From NCBI RefSeq assembly GCF_030463565.1, contig NC_134675.1, forward strand, positions 10,251,862-10,315,861: 64,000 nt of DNA, read 5' to 3'. Position 1 is the first letter of the stretch. Every line of letters begins with the position of its first letter. The notes under the pieces are model-generated. The model worked only from the letters and a program-made list of their open reading frames with translations. It did not search any database and was not told the origin of the DNA. Of the stretch, positions 9,607 to 43,360 are shown one piece after another. A program made the position numbers and the translations under genes. Source of the DNA: Pelecanus crispus. Its lineage: Eukaryota > Chordata > Aves > Pelecaniformes > Pelecanidae.

Positions 9607-10861
9607 GTAAGACAAGCCACCAGTTTACACTTGACTGACCCCTTTATTCCCCTTTTCTCCTTATTTTCCCATGCTTGTTCCTCCCCAGTCCACTTTGATC
9701 CCTTCCTTTCCTCCCCAAATTCTTTTCCCCCTGCATCCCTTAATGAGTGCTATACCTTCTTCAATCTGCAAGGCATATGGGGAAGGGAGTTTGGTTGGTT
9801 GGCTTCTCCTGGTGGGTTCCACAGGGAACAAAGGGACAATGGTCTGATTGTTCTTTGGTAGTCTTAGGCATAGCCGATTCCCTGCTCCCCATTTTTACTG
9901 ATTAGGTTGCTAGGATTCCTCCTGCAACCCCATCATTTTTTATCTGATCCTGTCCCGGCCTTTGTGTAGATGGTGATTAGCCTTTAATCACATAGCCTAC
10001 CACAGTCTATTTCTAAACCGCATCCTAAATTGCTACAAAATTTTGTGCTTTTATTGAAATGTAGAATGGCAAGATTGTACAGTAACATGGTATTTTCCAT
10101 AGTCACTATTGCTCTCAATGTTTAAATATATTGACTTAGAGTGTCAGTATCTGAATCAGCTAATAGAAAGAGTGATTTTTTTTTTTTCTCTTTATGTTTT
10201 AGGAATAAAGTAGTGGTACTTCCAGTAATACTAATCCTGGAATTACTCTTTTTTTCTCTTGCAAATTAGCAAGTGATCTGACATTCATGAAAGAGAGGAA
10301 CAAAAATCTTCCTCGCACACATGAAGCCTTTAGGTAGGAAACTGGACTTTATATTTCATGACTATGCTATATATAAATAATATTTAAATATTATTATATT
10401 ATAGTAAGATAATGACTGTGGAGTTGGGCTTCGTAGTTGGTAGAGATGAACTTCCACCATATTTCAAGGGCAATTTTCAAGTTCTAATTTAAATTCTAAC
10501 TTTCAAACTCTAAAATTTTACTCTTTACAACTTATGCTTTACTTGTCTGTAAAAGACTGCTGTAAGAATAATCCTGAAATTGTAGCTAAACGTACAGAAC
10601 ACCAGGGAAGAAAATAGAATCTTCAGGAGCTGTGAGACTGGTAGAGGAAGATTGTCACTGTTAGCTAAATCATGTTTTATTTGGAAAACAAAGGCAGTAG
10701 AGGTGGTATTCAGAAAAAAAAAAAAACACCTAGTAGGAAAGGATCAGTTTTTACCTTTTGTTTCATTTCTAGTATGAGTCTGAGCAAAGTACTTCATCAT
10801 TCTCTGTCTTGGTTCCCCATCTGTAAAGTCAGGATAATGGTGCTTTCATTTCATAATGGTG
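9607..10861. other. Non-coding DNA, nothing recognised
   Basis: This is AT-rich, unique-looking sequence with a pyrimidine-rich stretch near 9631-9740. I see no exon, RNA gene or repeat family. Confidence 0.5.
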
Positions 10862-11735
10862 CGGAAAAGGACCTAAGGGTGTTGGTCGACAGCCGGCTGA
10901 ACATGAGCCAGCACTGTGCCCAGGTGGCCAAGAAGGCCAACAGCATCCTGGCTTGTATCAGGAATAGTGAGGCCAGCAGGAGCAGGGAGGTGATTGTGCC
11001 CCTGTACTTGGCGCTGGTGAGGCCACACCTGGAATACTGTGTCCAGTTTTGGGCCCCTCAATACAAGAAGGACATTGAGGTGCTGGAGCATGTTCAGAGA
11101 AGGGCAACGAAGCTGGTGAAGGGTCTGGAGAACAGATCTTATGAGGAGTGGCTGAGGGCACTGGGATTGTTTAGCCTGGAGAAGAGGAGGCTGAGGGGTG
11201 ACCTTATTGCTCTCTACAACTACCTGAAAGGAGGTAGTAGTGAGGTGGGTGTTGGTCTCTTCTCCCAAGTAGTTAGCGATAGGACGAGAGGAAATGGGCT
11301 CAAGCTGCACCAGGGGAGGTTTACATTGGATATTAGGAAAAATTTCTTCACGGAAAGGGTGGTCAAGCATTGGAACAGGCTGCCCAGAGAGGTGGTGGAG
11401 TCCCCATCCCTGGAAGTGTTCAAAAAATGGGTAGATGTGGCACTCTGGACATGGTTTAGTAGGCATGGTGGTGTTGGGTTGATGGTTGGACTGATGATCT
11501 TAGAGGTCCTTTCCAACCTTGGACTGATGATCTTAGAGGTCCTTTCCAGCCTTAATGATTCTATTCCAGTTTTACTTTCATTAAAAAATAATCCAGCCAC
11601 CAAGCCAGGAAGCATGAAATTAATTGTTACTCTACCCTTAATTGGTTTAGTGGTGGACTTGGTAGTGTTAGGCTAATGGTTGGACTTGATGATCTTAAAG
11701 GTCTTTTCCAACCTAAACAATTCTATGATTCTATT
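10862..11735 (+). mobile_element. CR1 LINE 3' fragment with duplicated tail
   Basis: This is the C-terminal part of a CR1 reverse transcriptase ORF (motifs such as [33 protein letters not shown]), followed by a 3' UTR and the ATTCTATG tail repeats. It is 5'-truncated, as most CR1 copies are. The 3' end is composite: a first tail near 11495-11555, then about 80 bp of non-CR1-like sequence, then a second CR1 tail ending at 11735. Confidence 0.88.
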
Positions 11736-12975
11736 ATTTCTTCCTGTTGTCTTGGCCTTTCTTGTCAGTTTAGATGTTGAGAGTTTTAAAAAGAGTTTCA
11801 GGCTCAGTTCTTTAAAATCAATATGAGTTAGGTGCATAAATACTTTGATGGAGAATTAAGTGTCTAAAATATTTTCAAGAATCTGGAGTTTCGTGATTTT
11901 TCTTTTTCAAAAATGACTTAAGTCTTTCAGACTGAGGAGTGCATCTCCATGGGTGAGAGAAATTGTTCCATTCATCATCACATATTGACTGCTAATCAAA
12001 GGAAGGACTACAAAGGGTCATTAGGAGAAGGTTTTTTTAAGAGAGTAATCTAGGAAAAAATGTATTAGAAACCGTGATATAGGCTTTTCAGGTGAAATCT
12101 AAAATAACTTGTAGGTGCTTCCAGTTTATGCAACACAGAAATATGAATTGCTTGGTCCCAAGAAATTAATTGGGTGTCTAAGTTCCCTTACATAGCCAAC
12201 AGAAGGAACTAAGCATCCCCACAAAGCACTCCACAAAACCTACATGCTAAAAATAGCCACCTGGAATCAGTCACAAGAAATTCAGAACAGAGGCATGTCT
12301 GAACTCCCTGTCTTCTCTGGAGCTTATACACCTCCATGAAGGCTGTACTGAGTGCCTGAGAGATTCAGAATTTGGAGACTTCCAATTAGGTCTCATTCAG
12401 AGAGGGAAAGCAGAGCTCTGGACACACTGCACATCCACAGCTTTAATTTTCAGTATAATCCCAACTATCACTATCATTCAAAAACACATCTAGTGATAGC
12501 GATGCCAAAGTCTTGATTAGGGACATATATCAGTGTTGGCATTTGAGAACTCAGTGTGGGAAGGCAGATTCATGCAACGCCCACAGTGTAGTTGAATGCA
12601 TGGCCAGTAGGATTCTGGATGGTATAGCAGACTCTCACATTCTTGCTTTATTTTGTTCTTTATTTGTACTTGGTTTCATACAGCTGTAGTTCAGCCTTTC
12701 AAATGGTAATGAACTGTGGTGTTTTGAGACTCCTTAAATTGCCTTCCCCCAGGCCTGAAAGACAAACGTTGCTTATCATCATAACTAGTGCGAATGCGAA
12801 TCTTGTTCAGTACAGATTGGTAAAGTACTTTGAGCTTTGGATTTCTTTGGCAGCACAAGCAAAGCATGTGATGGACAAAATGTCATTGCCAGTGGATGCT
12901 ATACAGTTGTTACTCTTCCTGCAAGCCTGAAAACATTGCAGATGATAGAAATTTTTTCCATCTGTGCAGGACTTT
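11736..12975. other. Non-coding DNA, nothing recognised
   Basis: No coding exon or repeat family is recognisable. Sequence is AT-rich and unique-looking. Confidence 0.45.
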
Positions 12976-13030
12976 TGATACAGTTATGATACAGTTTGAT
13001 ACAGTTTTGATACAGTTTGATACAGTTATC
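12976..13030 (+). repeat. Short tandem repeat of GATACAGTTT-like units
   Basis: About five imperfect copies of a 10-11 bp unit (GATACAGTT with T or AT spacer) abut the 5' end of the next CR1 fragment. Confidence 0.8.
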
Positions 13031-13638
13031 CTGGGCTGCATCAAAAGAAGCGTGGCCAGCAGGTCGAGGGAGGGGATTCTGCCCCTCTACTCTGCTCTGG
13101 TGAGACCTCATCTGGAGTACTGCGTCCAGCTCTGGGGCCCTCAGCACAAGAAGGACATGGACCTGTTGGAGCAGGTCCAGAAGAGGGCCACCAAAATGAT
13201 CCAAGGGCTGGAACACCTCTCCTATGAGGCCAGGCTGAAAGAGTTGGGATTGTTCAGCCTAGAGAAGAGAAGGCTGCGAGGAGACCTTATTGCGACCTTC
13301 CAATACTTAAAGGGGGCCTACAGGAAAGATGGGGAGAATCTTTTTAACAAGGCCTGTTGTGACAGGACAAGGAATAACGGATTTAAACTAAAGAAGAATA
13401 GATTTAGACTAGACATTAGAAAGAAGTTTTTTACAATGAGGGTGGTCAAGCACTGGAACAGGTTGCCCAGAGAGGTGGTAGAGGCCCCATCCCTGGCAAC
13501 ATTCAAGGTCAGGTTGGACAGGGCTCTGAGCAACCTGATCTAGTTAAAGCTGTTCCTGCTCACTGCAGGGGGGTTGGGCTAGATGACTTCTAAAGGTCCC
13601 TTCCAACCCAAAGCATTCTATGATTCTATGATTCTATG
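13031..13638 (+). mobile_element. CR1 LINE 3' fragment (second subfamily)
   Basis: The ORF end reads [18 protein letters not shown] and [16 protein letters not shown], then a short 3' UTR and three ATTCTATG tail units. Its sequence differs from the 10862 copy, and its tail lacks the duplicated 3' end. It is a different and probably older CR1 subfamily. Confidence 0.88.
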
Positions 13639-13763
13639 ACAGCGGGCATTATTTTTTCTGTTAAAGCAAGTATTTGTAAAAAACAAGACATATGACCCAC
13701 AAATACCAAATACCAGGCAACCATGGAAACACAGGCACTGGAACAAATGGAATATGGTTAATA

Positions 13764-14142
13764 TCATAGAATCATAGAATCATAGAATCATCTAGGTTGG
13801 AAAAGACCTTTAAGATCATCCAGTCCAACCATTAACCTACACTACCAAGCCCACTCTAGACTAATCAAGGGTAGACCAGACTAAACCATATCCCGAAGTG
13901 CCACATCTACCCATTTTTTAAACGCCTCCAGGGATGGTGACTCCACCACCCCTCTGGGCAGCCTGTTCCAATGCCTGACCACCCTTTCCGTAAAGAAATT
14001 TTTCCTAATTTCCAGTCTAAACCTCCCCTGGCGCAGCTTAAGCCCATTTCCTCTTGTCCTATCGCTAGCTACTTGGGAGAAGAGACCAACACCCACCTCA
14101 CTACAACCTCCTTTCAGGTAGTTGTAGAGAGCGATAAGGTCT
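13764..14142 (-). mobile_element. CR1 LINE 3' fragment, minus strand
   Basis: Starts (as read on the + strand) with TCATAGAATCATAGAATC and covers the 3' UTR and last ORF codons of a CR1. It is truncated at the 5' side near 14142. Confidence 0.88.
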
Positions 14143-16561
14143 GGATATGCCTGGAGTCTCCTGGCCACTGCTCTGCTGCTGCTTACATTCCTTCAGAAAG
14201 CAATACAAATATCAGAATGAAGCTTTTCTAAGATGTTTTTAAGCATGATCTTCAAATAAACAGAGGTTCTGATAATTCTGTAATACAAAATATTTTGAAA
14301 GCATTAAATCCTGAATGTAAAATAGGACATCCGGCCATCTCATACTTCTGCACAGTTTTCTAACTGTTAATAATTCAAGGTATTTAACTTGAATTGAAAC
14401 ATTGGTCTGGAAAGCATATATTGGACCATGAAGTCAAGTCCTCAGCTATCAAAAACAACCATGTCATATATATTTCATAATAGATCAGACTACCTGGGAA
14501 AACTACATGGGATTTTTGCTTTTGGAAGACTATTCCAGAAACTCACTGCTGTGATGATGACATTTTTCGCTCATTTTTGGAGCTAATTATGGCCATCTAT
14601 TCTTGTTCCAGTATTTGCTAGAGTTTACACAGTCTTATTTTCCCTCTTTTGATGCTAATCCCCTGCTATGTTTATAGAAGACAATCATCTTTGCATGGAG
14701 TAAAAAGCCAATTCTTTAAATTGCCATAATGAGACAGCCTCTATGTCCCCTGCTTATCTTTGTAGCTGTATTCTAAATCCGTTCTAAACAGGTTAAACTG
14801 TTGGGTTTTTTTCCCCGAGTATAGGTGACCAGAATCGTACATAGAGTTTAGTCTGTGGCACTAATACGTCCATATGCCTCCCCTTTATCTCTCCTGTTCT
14901 TTTTCACAGCCACATTACAGAAGTGGTTCATGATCATCTAATTTTTAAGAAACAAATGCGCCCAAGGAAAAATACTTGGTTTTAAATGCATTAATTTCAT
15001 CCTATTTCTATTAATTTGGTTCTTTAGGTCTTCAGTTTCCAAAATTATTCTGTTTTTCTTGCAGAGTGATCTAATACAGCTCTTTCTTGATGATGCCTCT
15101 CTATTTTGTCGCATTGACAAATTTCATTCTTTTACTCACTGTAATCATTTTCTCTTATCTGTCATTTCGTTACACAGAAAAGATATGTCTGTAAAACAAG
15201 AAAAAAAAAACCATGGTACCAGTTCCCTATAGGAAAGCACAGTATGAGTCTCAGTTTGAAAGTGCTGTATTTTGCAGATGTTCCAACTATTTTTGGAAAT
15301 AATAAAATATTGTAACTGGAATCATATGTACATGAAATGGTTACTGTTTATAGTTCATTATTTCACCTTCACTTGAGAAAAATATGCCTCTTTCTTGCAT
15401 GAGCTCAATGGAGTGTGTTCCGCATTATATAACACCAAGTTTTCAGCTCATTTCTGAAGTTAAACACTAACATTTGTTCCTGCCATTTGTTTACAGTCAT
15501 AAAATTTGCATGTGCTTACACAAAACTGTAATTTATATTTTAATGGTCTGCTCTCCACTGACTGTATATGCACAGCTTGCTGTAAGTGAGTTTAAAACTA
15601 ACACAGATGCATTTTTGCAGCATGTAGCTCAGTTGGATGTGTGAAATGTGCCTGGATATTCAGAAGTGGTATATGGAAATGTAGCCAACTGTTGTTCTTC
15701 ACCACATTGTCCACAGTAAACATATTTTAGACTCATTTAAATTAACTGATACTTCATTTGCCTTTGTGCTTGAAAAACCTTTATGTGCTGACGGGTTATA
15801 GTTTCTTGATACAGAAAATGAATTGCATAATGAAAATTGAGTCATCTGATCATAAACCACAAAGAACTTTTCCTCAGCAAAGAGACAGCTTGTTCCCACG
15901 CTGTGCTACACTGAATGGGTTTCAAGTATACAAATACCTGTTAGATGTGCTTGGTAGGAGTGGAAAGCTGAGGTAAGGAGTGTCATTTTTAGATAATAAA
16001 TTGTTGTTCTTTAGTTTCAAAGAGTGAGGTTGGCTAACGAGAATCTAATAGCTGACTCCAGTCACCATCTCCAAGCAGGAAGCACATTGGTGGGAGAAGC
16101 AGGAGGTTTGCTTTAAGTCATTCTGTCTTTTCTTCAGGCCAAGCAGATTTAGCAGGAACAGGGACTCCTGATCACCCTGAGCTGTAACCTGAATTCTGAG
16201 GACATCTAGTGGTGTCAGCCCACTGCAGGAACTGGGTCTTCACAGCTGGTGGCTTCCCACTTGCACCACTGTATTTCAGCTGAGTTCTGCAACACTGCCT
16301 CTGGCCTTTACAGATTAAAAAATATAATTGCATCCCATCTTGCATTTTCACCTGATAAATTAACTGTGAAGTTATGCTACTTTTTCCTTGGTTTCTTTTC
16401 TCTGATCTTGGCATTTCCACTTTACTGCAAAATTAAATGCAGTAAAAATGAGTTGAACACACAGAAAAAGTAGCGTTCTTCAGCTCAGGTGATCCTGAAT
16501 TCAACATTGCCAGTCACAAATATTCAGAAGTCATGAGATTGGCTCAAAAATCATAAACATA
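14143..16561. other. Non-coding DNA, nothing recognised
   Basis: AT-rich sequence upstream of PRLR coding exon 1, probably PRLR 5' intron. I find no convincing exon or repeat family. Confidence 0.45.
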
Positions 16562-17118
16562 TGTTGTGGTTTAGCCCCTGTCAGCAACCAAGCACCATGC
16601 AGCCGCTCGCTCACCCTCCCCCCCCGGTGGGATGGGGAGAGAATCGGAAGGGCAAAAGTAAGAAAACTCGTGGGTTGAGATAAGAACAGTTTAATAATTG
16701 AAATAAAATGGTAATAATAATAATAATAATTGTAATGAAAAGGAGAACAACGAGAGAGAGAGAAAAACAAAACCCAGGAAAAAAACCAAGTGATGCAACC
16801 GCTCACCACCCACCGACCGACACCCAGACAGTTCCCGAGCAGCGATCGCTGCCCCCCAGCCAACTCCCCCCAGTTTATATACTGAGCATGACATCATATG
16901 GTATGGAATAGCCCTTTGGTCAGTTTGGGTCAGCTGTTCTGGCTATGCTCCCTCCCAGTTTCTTGTGCACCTGGCAGTCCTTGACTAACATAAGCAGTAC
17001 TTAGCAACAACTAAAACATCAGTGTGTTATCAACATTCTTCTCCTACTAAATCCAAAACACAGCACTATGCCAGCTACTAGGAAGAAAGTTCACTCTATC
17101 CCAGCCAAAACCAGGACA
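16562..17118 (-). repeat. Solo LTR of the same ERV family, TSD ACATA
   Basis: A full-length LTR in minus orientation (ends TGTTGTGG... and ...CCAGGACA) flanked by the perfect 5-bp direct repeat ACATA (16557-16561 and 17119-17123). The CRE is decayed (TGACATCA), consistent with CpG deamination in an older copy. It formed by LTR-LTR recombination that removed the internal region. Confidence 0.95.
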
Positions 17119-17573
17119 ACATATAAATAAATTTTGGATATTTTCTATTTGCCTTCTGTTTTCAGGACCTTCAGAGATCAAATATGTTGAGCTCTTCTTT
17201 GTATCAACAGGGATAAAAGTGTGGGTTTTGTTACTAAAAGGCTGATTTCTCAGGTAATTTAATGAGTTTAAAAGTTAGACCTTTAAGAAAAGCTCCCAGT
17301 ATCCCAAGATGGCAAATAAATATGTAAGATTTGTTAATGCTATGGAATTGTAATCCTAACACTGCTAACCGTTCAAAGACCTTCAGAAAGACCTACTTAC
17401 TACTTTCTGATTCAGGTTTTCTACTTCTGAAGTGGAAATGTAGCTATTGCTGCACCTTTTTGAGAAATAAGAATCAAATAGCTGCAATTCAAAAAGGACT
17501 TTGATCAAGCCAAGTGATATGTATTACATGTTAAGCATTTTTATTGACTGTTGCATGATGGCGTATTTTTCAG

Positions 17574-37324
<19,751 letters not shown>

Positions 37325-38232
37325 TTCATGCCAAGCCATGACAATGGTCATTCCAGTAAAAATGCAAAAATGATGCCCAAGGAAAAAGAGTGACTCAGGA
37401 CGAGGGAGCTGTGATAGCCCTTCTCTGCTTTCTGAGAAGTGCAGGGAGTCCCGTGCCCTTCCATCAACACTTCAAACACAAGATGTAAGAGATGTTCAAG
37501 AAAATAAAGGAGGAAAAAGGAGCTGGGAAACTCGGTGTATAGCCTCAGAATGGAAAACACTCCTTTTTAACAGTGAGAGTACAAAATTGTCCACATGGCC
37601 TGCAGCTCAGTTACCTAATAATCAGCCTCCTATGTTTGCCTACCACAGTACTGTAGATGCACATAAGATAACATGGAGTACCACAAATGTGAACATTGCA
37701 CCAGTTTTGGTGGGAAATGAAGAAAAGCATCAGTCACAATATTCACTGAAACTGTCCATAACAACATGGAAAAGCAAAGAGCGATGGAGAATTTGCATTC
37801 CAAAACTGACCAAACCACGGTGCAGGTCAAACAAAACATACCTAATGACAAGTTACCTTTTTTTTGAATCCTAAACTAATGGATTATGTAGAAGAAGTTC
37901 ACAAAGTCAGACAAGATGAAGAGCCAGCAGTATTACTGAAACATAAAGAAAATGGTGGAAAGACTGAAAAATACACTGTTCCAGGAACCAGCAAAGAATA
38001 TACCAAGGTCTCAACAGTCGTGGACCATAATATTCTAGTATTAATGCCAGATTCATGCATCCAGCACACATCTGTGTCTCAAGAACCTGCAAAGGAAATG
38101 TCTCAGAACTTTCAGCAAGTTCAAGCTGAGAAAAATATGAGCTACTGTCTGACAGCTCCAAGCGAGTGCAAAAGAGAGACCAGTGGATCAGAGTACATGG
38201 ACCCATCTTCCTTTATGCCCTCCTTTAAATAA
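37325..38232 (+). pseudogene. PRLR: Relic of the PRLR cytoplasmic tail
   Basis: Sequence after the premature stop still encodes recognisable PRLR tail pieces in shifting frames. There is an SDSGRGSCDSPSLL segment near 37392-37440 after a frameshift around 37385-37392. A long second frame runs to about 37750, a third frame is open from about 37755 to a T run at 37858-37865, and the C-terminal stretch ends YMDPSSFMPSFK at TAA 38230-38232. At least three frameshifts follow the TAA. The STAT5-docking tyrosine region would not be translated. Confidence 0.85.
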
Positions 38233-41200
38233 CTAAAAGTTTGATCACTCTTCATCTGGTAATGCTACAGAATGAGTCAAATACAATCAGTATAATAATG
38301 CTAAGATTTGTGGTTTACGATTATGCTGCTGCATCAGAGTTGTAGCTTACACCTTTTTCTAGCTGACAACTCTGTGATTTACATACTGAATTTGTTAGTA
38401 GTTATGTACAGTAAAACAAAACCAGATAGCAAATAGTTCCTTAAAAACGCCTAGCCTCCTATGTGTATTATACAGAGAATAAAATAAACTGTGGATTGAG
38501 GTAATAATCATGGAAGTAAACCTTGGATTATTAACACATGTTTCTGACACAGGGAAATGAGGAAATGGATGTTATATGCCATGAAAAATACATTGTAAAC
38601 TAATTATTCAGCTTTGCAGATATATTAGTTGATTAAACCTGACGGAATATTGCAGATTCAACAAATATGAAAATTGTTATGGGTCAGTCAGTATACCACA
38701 GTGATCTGAGCAGTTCCTAAATCCGATAAATCATTACACATTAACATTCCGATCTACAATGTATTTTTTTCTGAATGCATTCTGACACTAGATAAAGTTT
38801 TCTTTATATTTTTTCTCAATCCTTAAGAAAAAGGAGCTCTTATATATGAAAAATCATATATAAAAGAGAATATATTCAACTAATTACAGTAAAATAACAA
38901 ATTCTTCTAAATATATTTTTGCTTTCTTTCAGTGTGACAGAAAACTTTGCATCCCATTCATATCCTAGTACAATCAAACCAAGCATGAAGAAAATAGCAG
39001 GACACTATTTGATATACTGCCTTACTGTATATAAAATACAATTCTACTTTAGTACAAGCCCATATGTTTAACAATGTATTTTTAAAGGCTATTTTTCTAT
39101 TACCAAAAAAAAGCAAAATAAAATATATTTTAATTTCCCAATGTTATTTAGCTACTTAGGAACTTTTGTTTCTTTCTGCTGAGACAGAGGTAACAAGTAA
39201 AGCTACCATTTATTTACAAAGCATAAAATTAAACTTTATACTAATTAAAAATACGAAGTAAAGTAATTTTTAAACTATATTTCTAATATATTGTAGATGT
39301 ATTACTATTTGAATTGTAAATTATTTATTTCACATATTTTTTACCAGCTGTTATTATAAAATTAGAATAGAATCTAGATTTTGAGAGCAAAGCTTCTTGC
39401 CCACTGAATTTGTACTCTGATGCCAATCATGAATGGAATGGTGTTCTCCTGCATCCTTAGACATCGTCTTCACTTTTCTCTGAGCCTGCAAGGAAAGTTT
39501 GAAGTCAGATCAAAATTAATTTTGGAATCCAGCCTCCAAAGTCAAAGATACGAGGCATAAAGTCTGAGTCAGCGCTCTGCTGAAATAGTGATGGGAATGA
39601 GGAAAGGAGTCCATGTACTTGGGCTGGACAGCTGCCCCCAGAATAGCAGTGGGAACAGTGAGGATTCTTCATAATCCTATGTAACCGAAGGCAGAATCAA
39701 ATGATACTGGAATGGCTGTGAACTTACTGTGGCCCTTCCTTCTTGAAACAAAAGTTTAATTTACTCCAGGAAAGTATGACCAAGTGATGACTGATTAAAA
39801 CTGGGTCAAGTATTTAGCCAATACCACTAGCTTCAGGGGAAATTAGAAACATAAGGTAAGGAAAATTGTACTGTACACATGAGGGAAAATATATTTACTA
39901 TAGGTGAGCTCTCTTCTGTTCTTGTCCTTCCTGAACAGCTTTACATTTCTCCAGCTTTTCGTGATTTTATGCACTGAGCCAGCCTTCCTGCAGTATCAGG
40001 TAACCTGCTGCAGAGCCAGCCAAAAGAGACTTTCAGATTTTGAAGGTCCCAGAAGGCCACATATAATTTGGCAAATCAGATTCTCACCTTTTATCTTCAT
40101 GTCATGGAACTGCTCAAGTACACATCAGTTGAACTATCTAGCCCTTCTGCTGGCAGGACTTTAGAATTTAACTAATTATCTGTGTATCTATAAACATATG
40201 TGTTAGTGTATACTGTACCATTTACTTTAGTCATCAAATTTAGAGCTTGTGGCCTCTATACAGGCAATGTACTGCCCACTTCTAGAGGTTGATCAGAGCA
40301 GTCTGGATGCTCTGCTGAATGTGTGGGGAGGTATCTTAGATTCTTAATTCAGCCACTTAATTTAACACTTGAAGATGTGAAGTGGGTACTCCAGAGAGCA
40401 GCCAAGCATAAAATCTTGTTTAGTTACAGGTAACAGGACAATTTTACTGTAGCATTTGTAGTATATCTTACAGATTTGTAAGATTTGTGTGCATGTATGT
40501 AAGATGATAACATGCTCTTTCTGACAGTGCTTCATTTACACTTCAGTTTTCTGACTGCAGCTGATCTGGATCAGACACAGTCTCTTTCTTTACACAGATA
40601 GCCATATCTGAGCCAAGCAGTTGTTTTCTACTCCTAACGCCATGCATAAGGACATGCTGCTGCAGGCCTTTCATGATGCATCTGTTGATGCATAGAGGCT
40701 ATAGAAACTTATCAAGCCACAGCCTAAAGATTTTCCTTATGTAGTGGATTTCTTAGGGAAATACACAGGTAGCTACACAGATGTTATAAACCAAAGAAAG
40801 CACAGGATAAGGTGTCAGCAGCAGGCTGTTGCTGTCATACCAGTTACTTTGGACCAGAGGCAAACAGACACAACTTTTAGCAGATTTTAAGTGTATGTTT
40901 CATCATGCCTAACTGTAAATATATGTGTACTTCCAGTAATCCACAGAGAGAGAGAACTGAGTGGGAGAGATTCTATGCTTTGCCATAAACTGGTAATGAA
41001 GCTGCAAAATAGCTGTAGCCTAAACTACATTGTGAGGCATAGATTCTCTCCCACCTTTGCCAATGAATGTCTCATGATGCCAAATCATCATGGCTTTCTG
41101 TGAAAAGGGAAATTCAGCCAGAGTGGAAAAGGTGCATTTTCTGGTTCCTCTGAAGTAGCTAAGCTTTTTGAGGGATCTGCTAGCGAAATATAATTTGAAC

Positions 41201-42796
41201 ACATTTTTCATAAACATATTTCATTCTTTAAGCTAAAAAAATGTGCAGGTTGATTATTTTTCCTTTGGATGTGCTTTTATTTTCCAAAACACCTTGTTAC
41301 TCCCAAGGTGGGAGTAACACCTTCTGAAAGTGGCCTTTAACATCTGAAAGTACATTAAGAAGAGAATAAACTAGTGTTCTGTAAAATCAGAATAACCTTC
41401 AGCTAAGCGTGCGGGCCTTTGGATATTCAAATATTTCATTCTTTCTCTTTGCAACAATATTTTTGCTTACAGCTCTTTAAGGAATAGCTTTTTATTAGGA
41501 AATAGATGAGATTTTGTAGCAGTTGTATACAGTGGATTTTTGTAAAGTTATGACACACCAGTGGGGAATAGCAGGCTCTTGACACCTCATTTGATACACA
41601 GAGGGATGAAGTATGTAACAGAATTTAGCCCAGGATCAGGGATTAGCCCTCTAGCTCTTGCACCATTAGTTAAATTTCTCACTTGGAATAATTATTTGAA
41701 AAGTTTGAATTATATTTTCAATGTCAAATCTATGCATCTGTCACTTAAAGCGCAAATTACCTTTTAGTAGCATAAAAGCCCTAAAAGGAAGCATAAAGGC
41801 TCTTCAGAAGTAATTAATTTTATAAAAGGCATAAAACAGAATATTTTTTTAAATTAATTACCTTTCCTTTGGATCCGGAATAATTTTATTAACAGTTTTT
41901 GTTCAGTATAGACAAATATGACTAGTTAACTTAAAATTTTTTTCTTTAGCAAAGACATATTTGATATACAATTTCAGTATTTCAGTGTAATATTCCTGAC
42001 TTTTAAAGAAATATGATTTATTGAAGTGGGACATGTGCTCCCAAAATTCACTGTCACATAAAATGCAGGCTTGAAGAATGGTCTTGATACTATGTAACTA
42101 CAAAGGATTATTTAATAAAAATACAGTAAATTGACCTTATATAATATTAGTAAGAGTATATATTTTTTATGGAACAAACTGAAAAACAAATATGTAATGA
42201 TAACTGATTTATGTTAAAGCAGTGAATTTGTGGTATATCTGTTTATGTGTCTATGTTTAGATGGCTGGAAAATATACAGTTGCTTTAAATGTCATTTAAG
42301 TATTTAAAGTGTAGTAACAGCAGGTGTTCAAAATGAATAAGCAGATTTTTTTTGTGCTCTCTGAAGCATTGTATATGTGGAGTTCACATCATTAAACCTC
42401 TAAATATATTTCATAATTTTTCATTAACTGCAAACAATTTGAAAGTGTTGTGCCAAGAAACCACAGTCATCTAAGCCAGTTAATGGATATTAGACATCTT
42501 CTGCAAAGCCAGAAAAACAAATGAAACGAAAAAGTGTCCTGAGATCAGGCACCATATTCTCAAACAATTGCTACCTCAGATTTTTTTTTTTTCTATCCCT
42601 TTAAAAAGGCATTTTACTTTGTGTGTCAAATTGTGAATCATTCTATCAAGATTTAAAAAACCTTATCTGTAATGTTCAAATTATTTTTGCTTGTCATGTA
42701 ATCATCACTTCTCTGGAACTTCTGTGCCTTTAATTGTGCCAGCAGGTCTCTCAAAGAAACATATTTATAAATTAAATTGAATGTTCTGAATAATAT
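38233..42796. other. PRLR 3' UTR and intergenic DNA
   Basis: A possible poly(A) signal AATAAA lies at 38478-38483. The rest is AT-rich with no gene or repeat family that I can recognise. Confidence 0.5.
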
Positions 42797-43360
42797 TGTC
42801 CTGGTTTCAGCTGGAATAGAGTTAATTTTCTTCCTAGTAGCTGGCATAGTGCTGTGTTTTGGATTTAGTAGGAGAAGAATGTTGATAACACACTGGTGTT
42901 TTAGTTGTTGCTAAGTACTGCTTATGCTAGTCAAGGACTTTTCAGCTTCCCATGCTCTGCCAGGCGCACAAGAAACTGGGAGGGGGCACAGCCAGAATAG
43001 TTGATCCAAACTGACCAAAGGGCTATTCCATACCATATGACATCATGCTCAGTATATAAACTGGGGGGGGGGGTTGGCCAGGGAGCAGTGATCGCTGCTC
43101 GGGAACTGTCTGGGTATTGGTCAGCGGGTGGTGAGCAATTGCATTGTGCATCACTTGCTTTGTATATTATTATTATTATTATCATTATTATATTGTTATG
43201 ATCATTACTTTTTTCCTTCAATTATTAAACTGTTCTTATCTCAACCCAGGAGTGTTTCTCACCCTTACTCCTCCAGTTCTCTCCCCCATCCCATTGGGGT
43301 AGGGGGATTGAGCGAGCAGCTGCGTGGTGCTTAGTTGCTGGCTGGGGCTAAACCACGACA
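42797..43360 (+). repeat. Solo LTR with imperfect TSD (AATAT/AACAT)
   Basis: Full-length LTR of the ERV family. The flanks AATAT (42792-42796) and AACAT (43361-43365) differ at one base. The CRE is decayed to TGACATCA. Confidence 0.92.
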
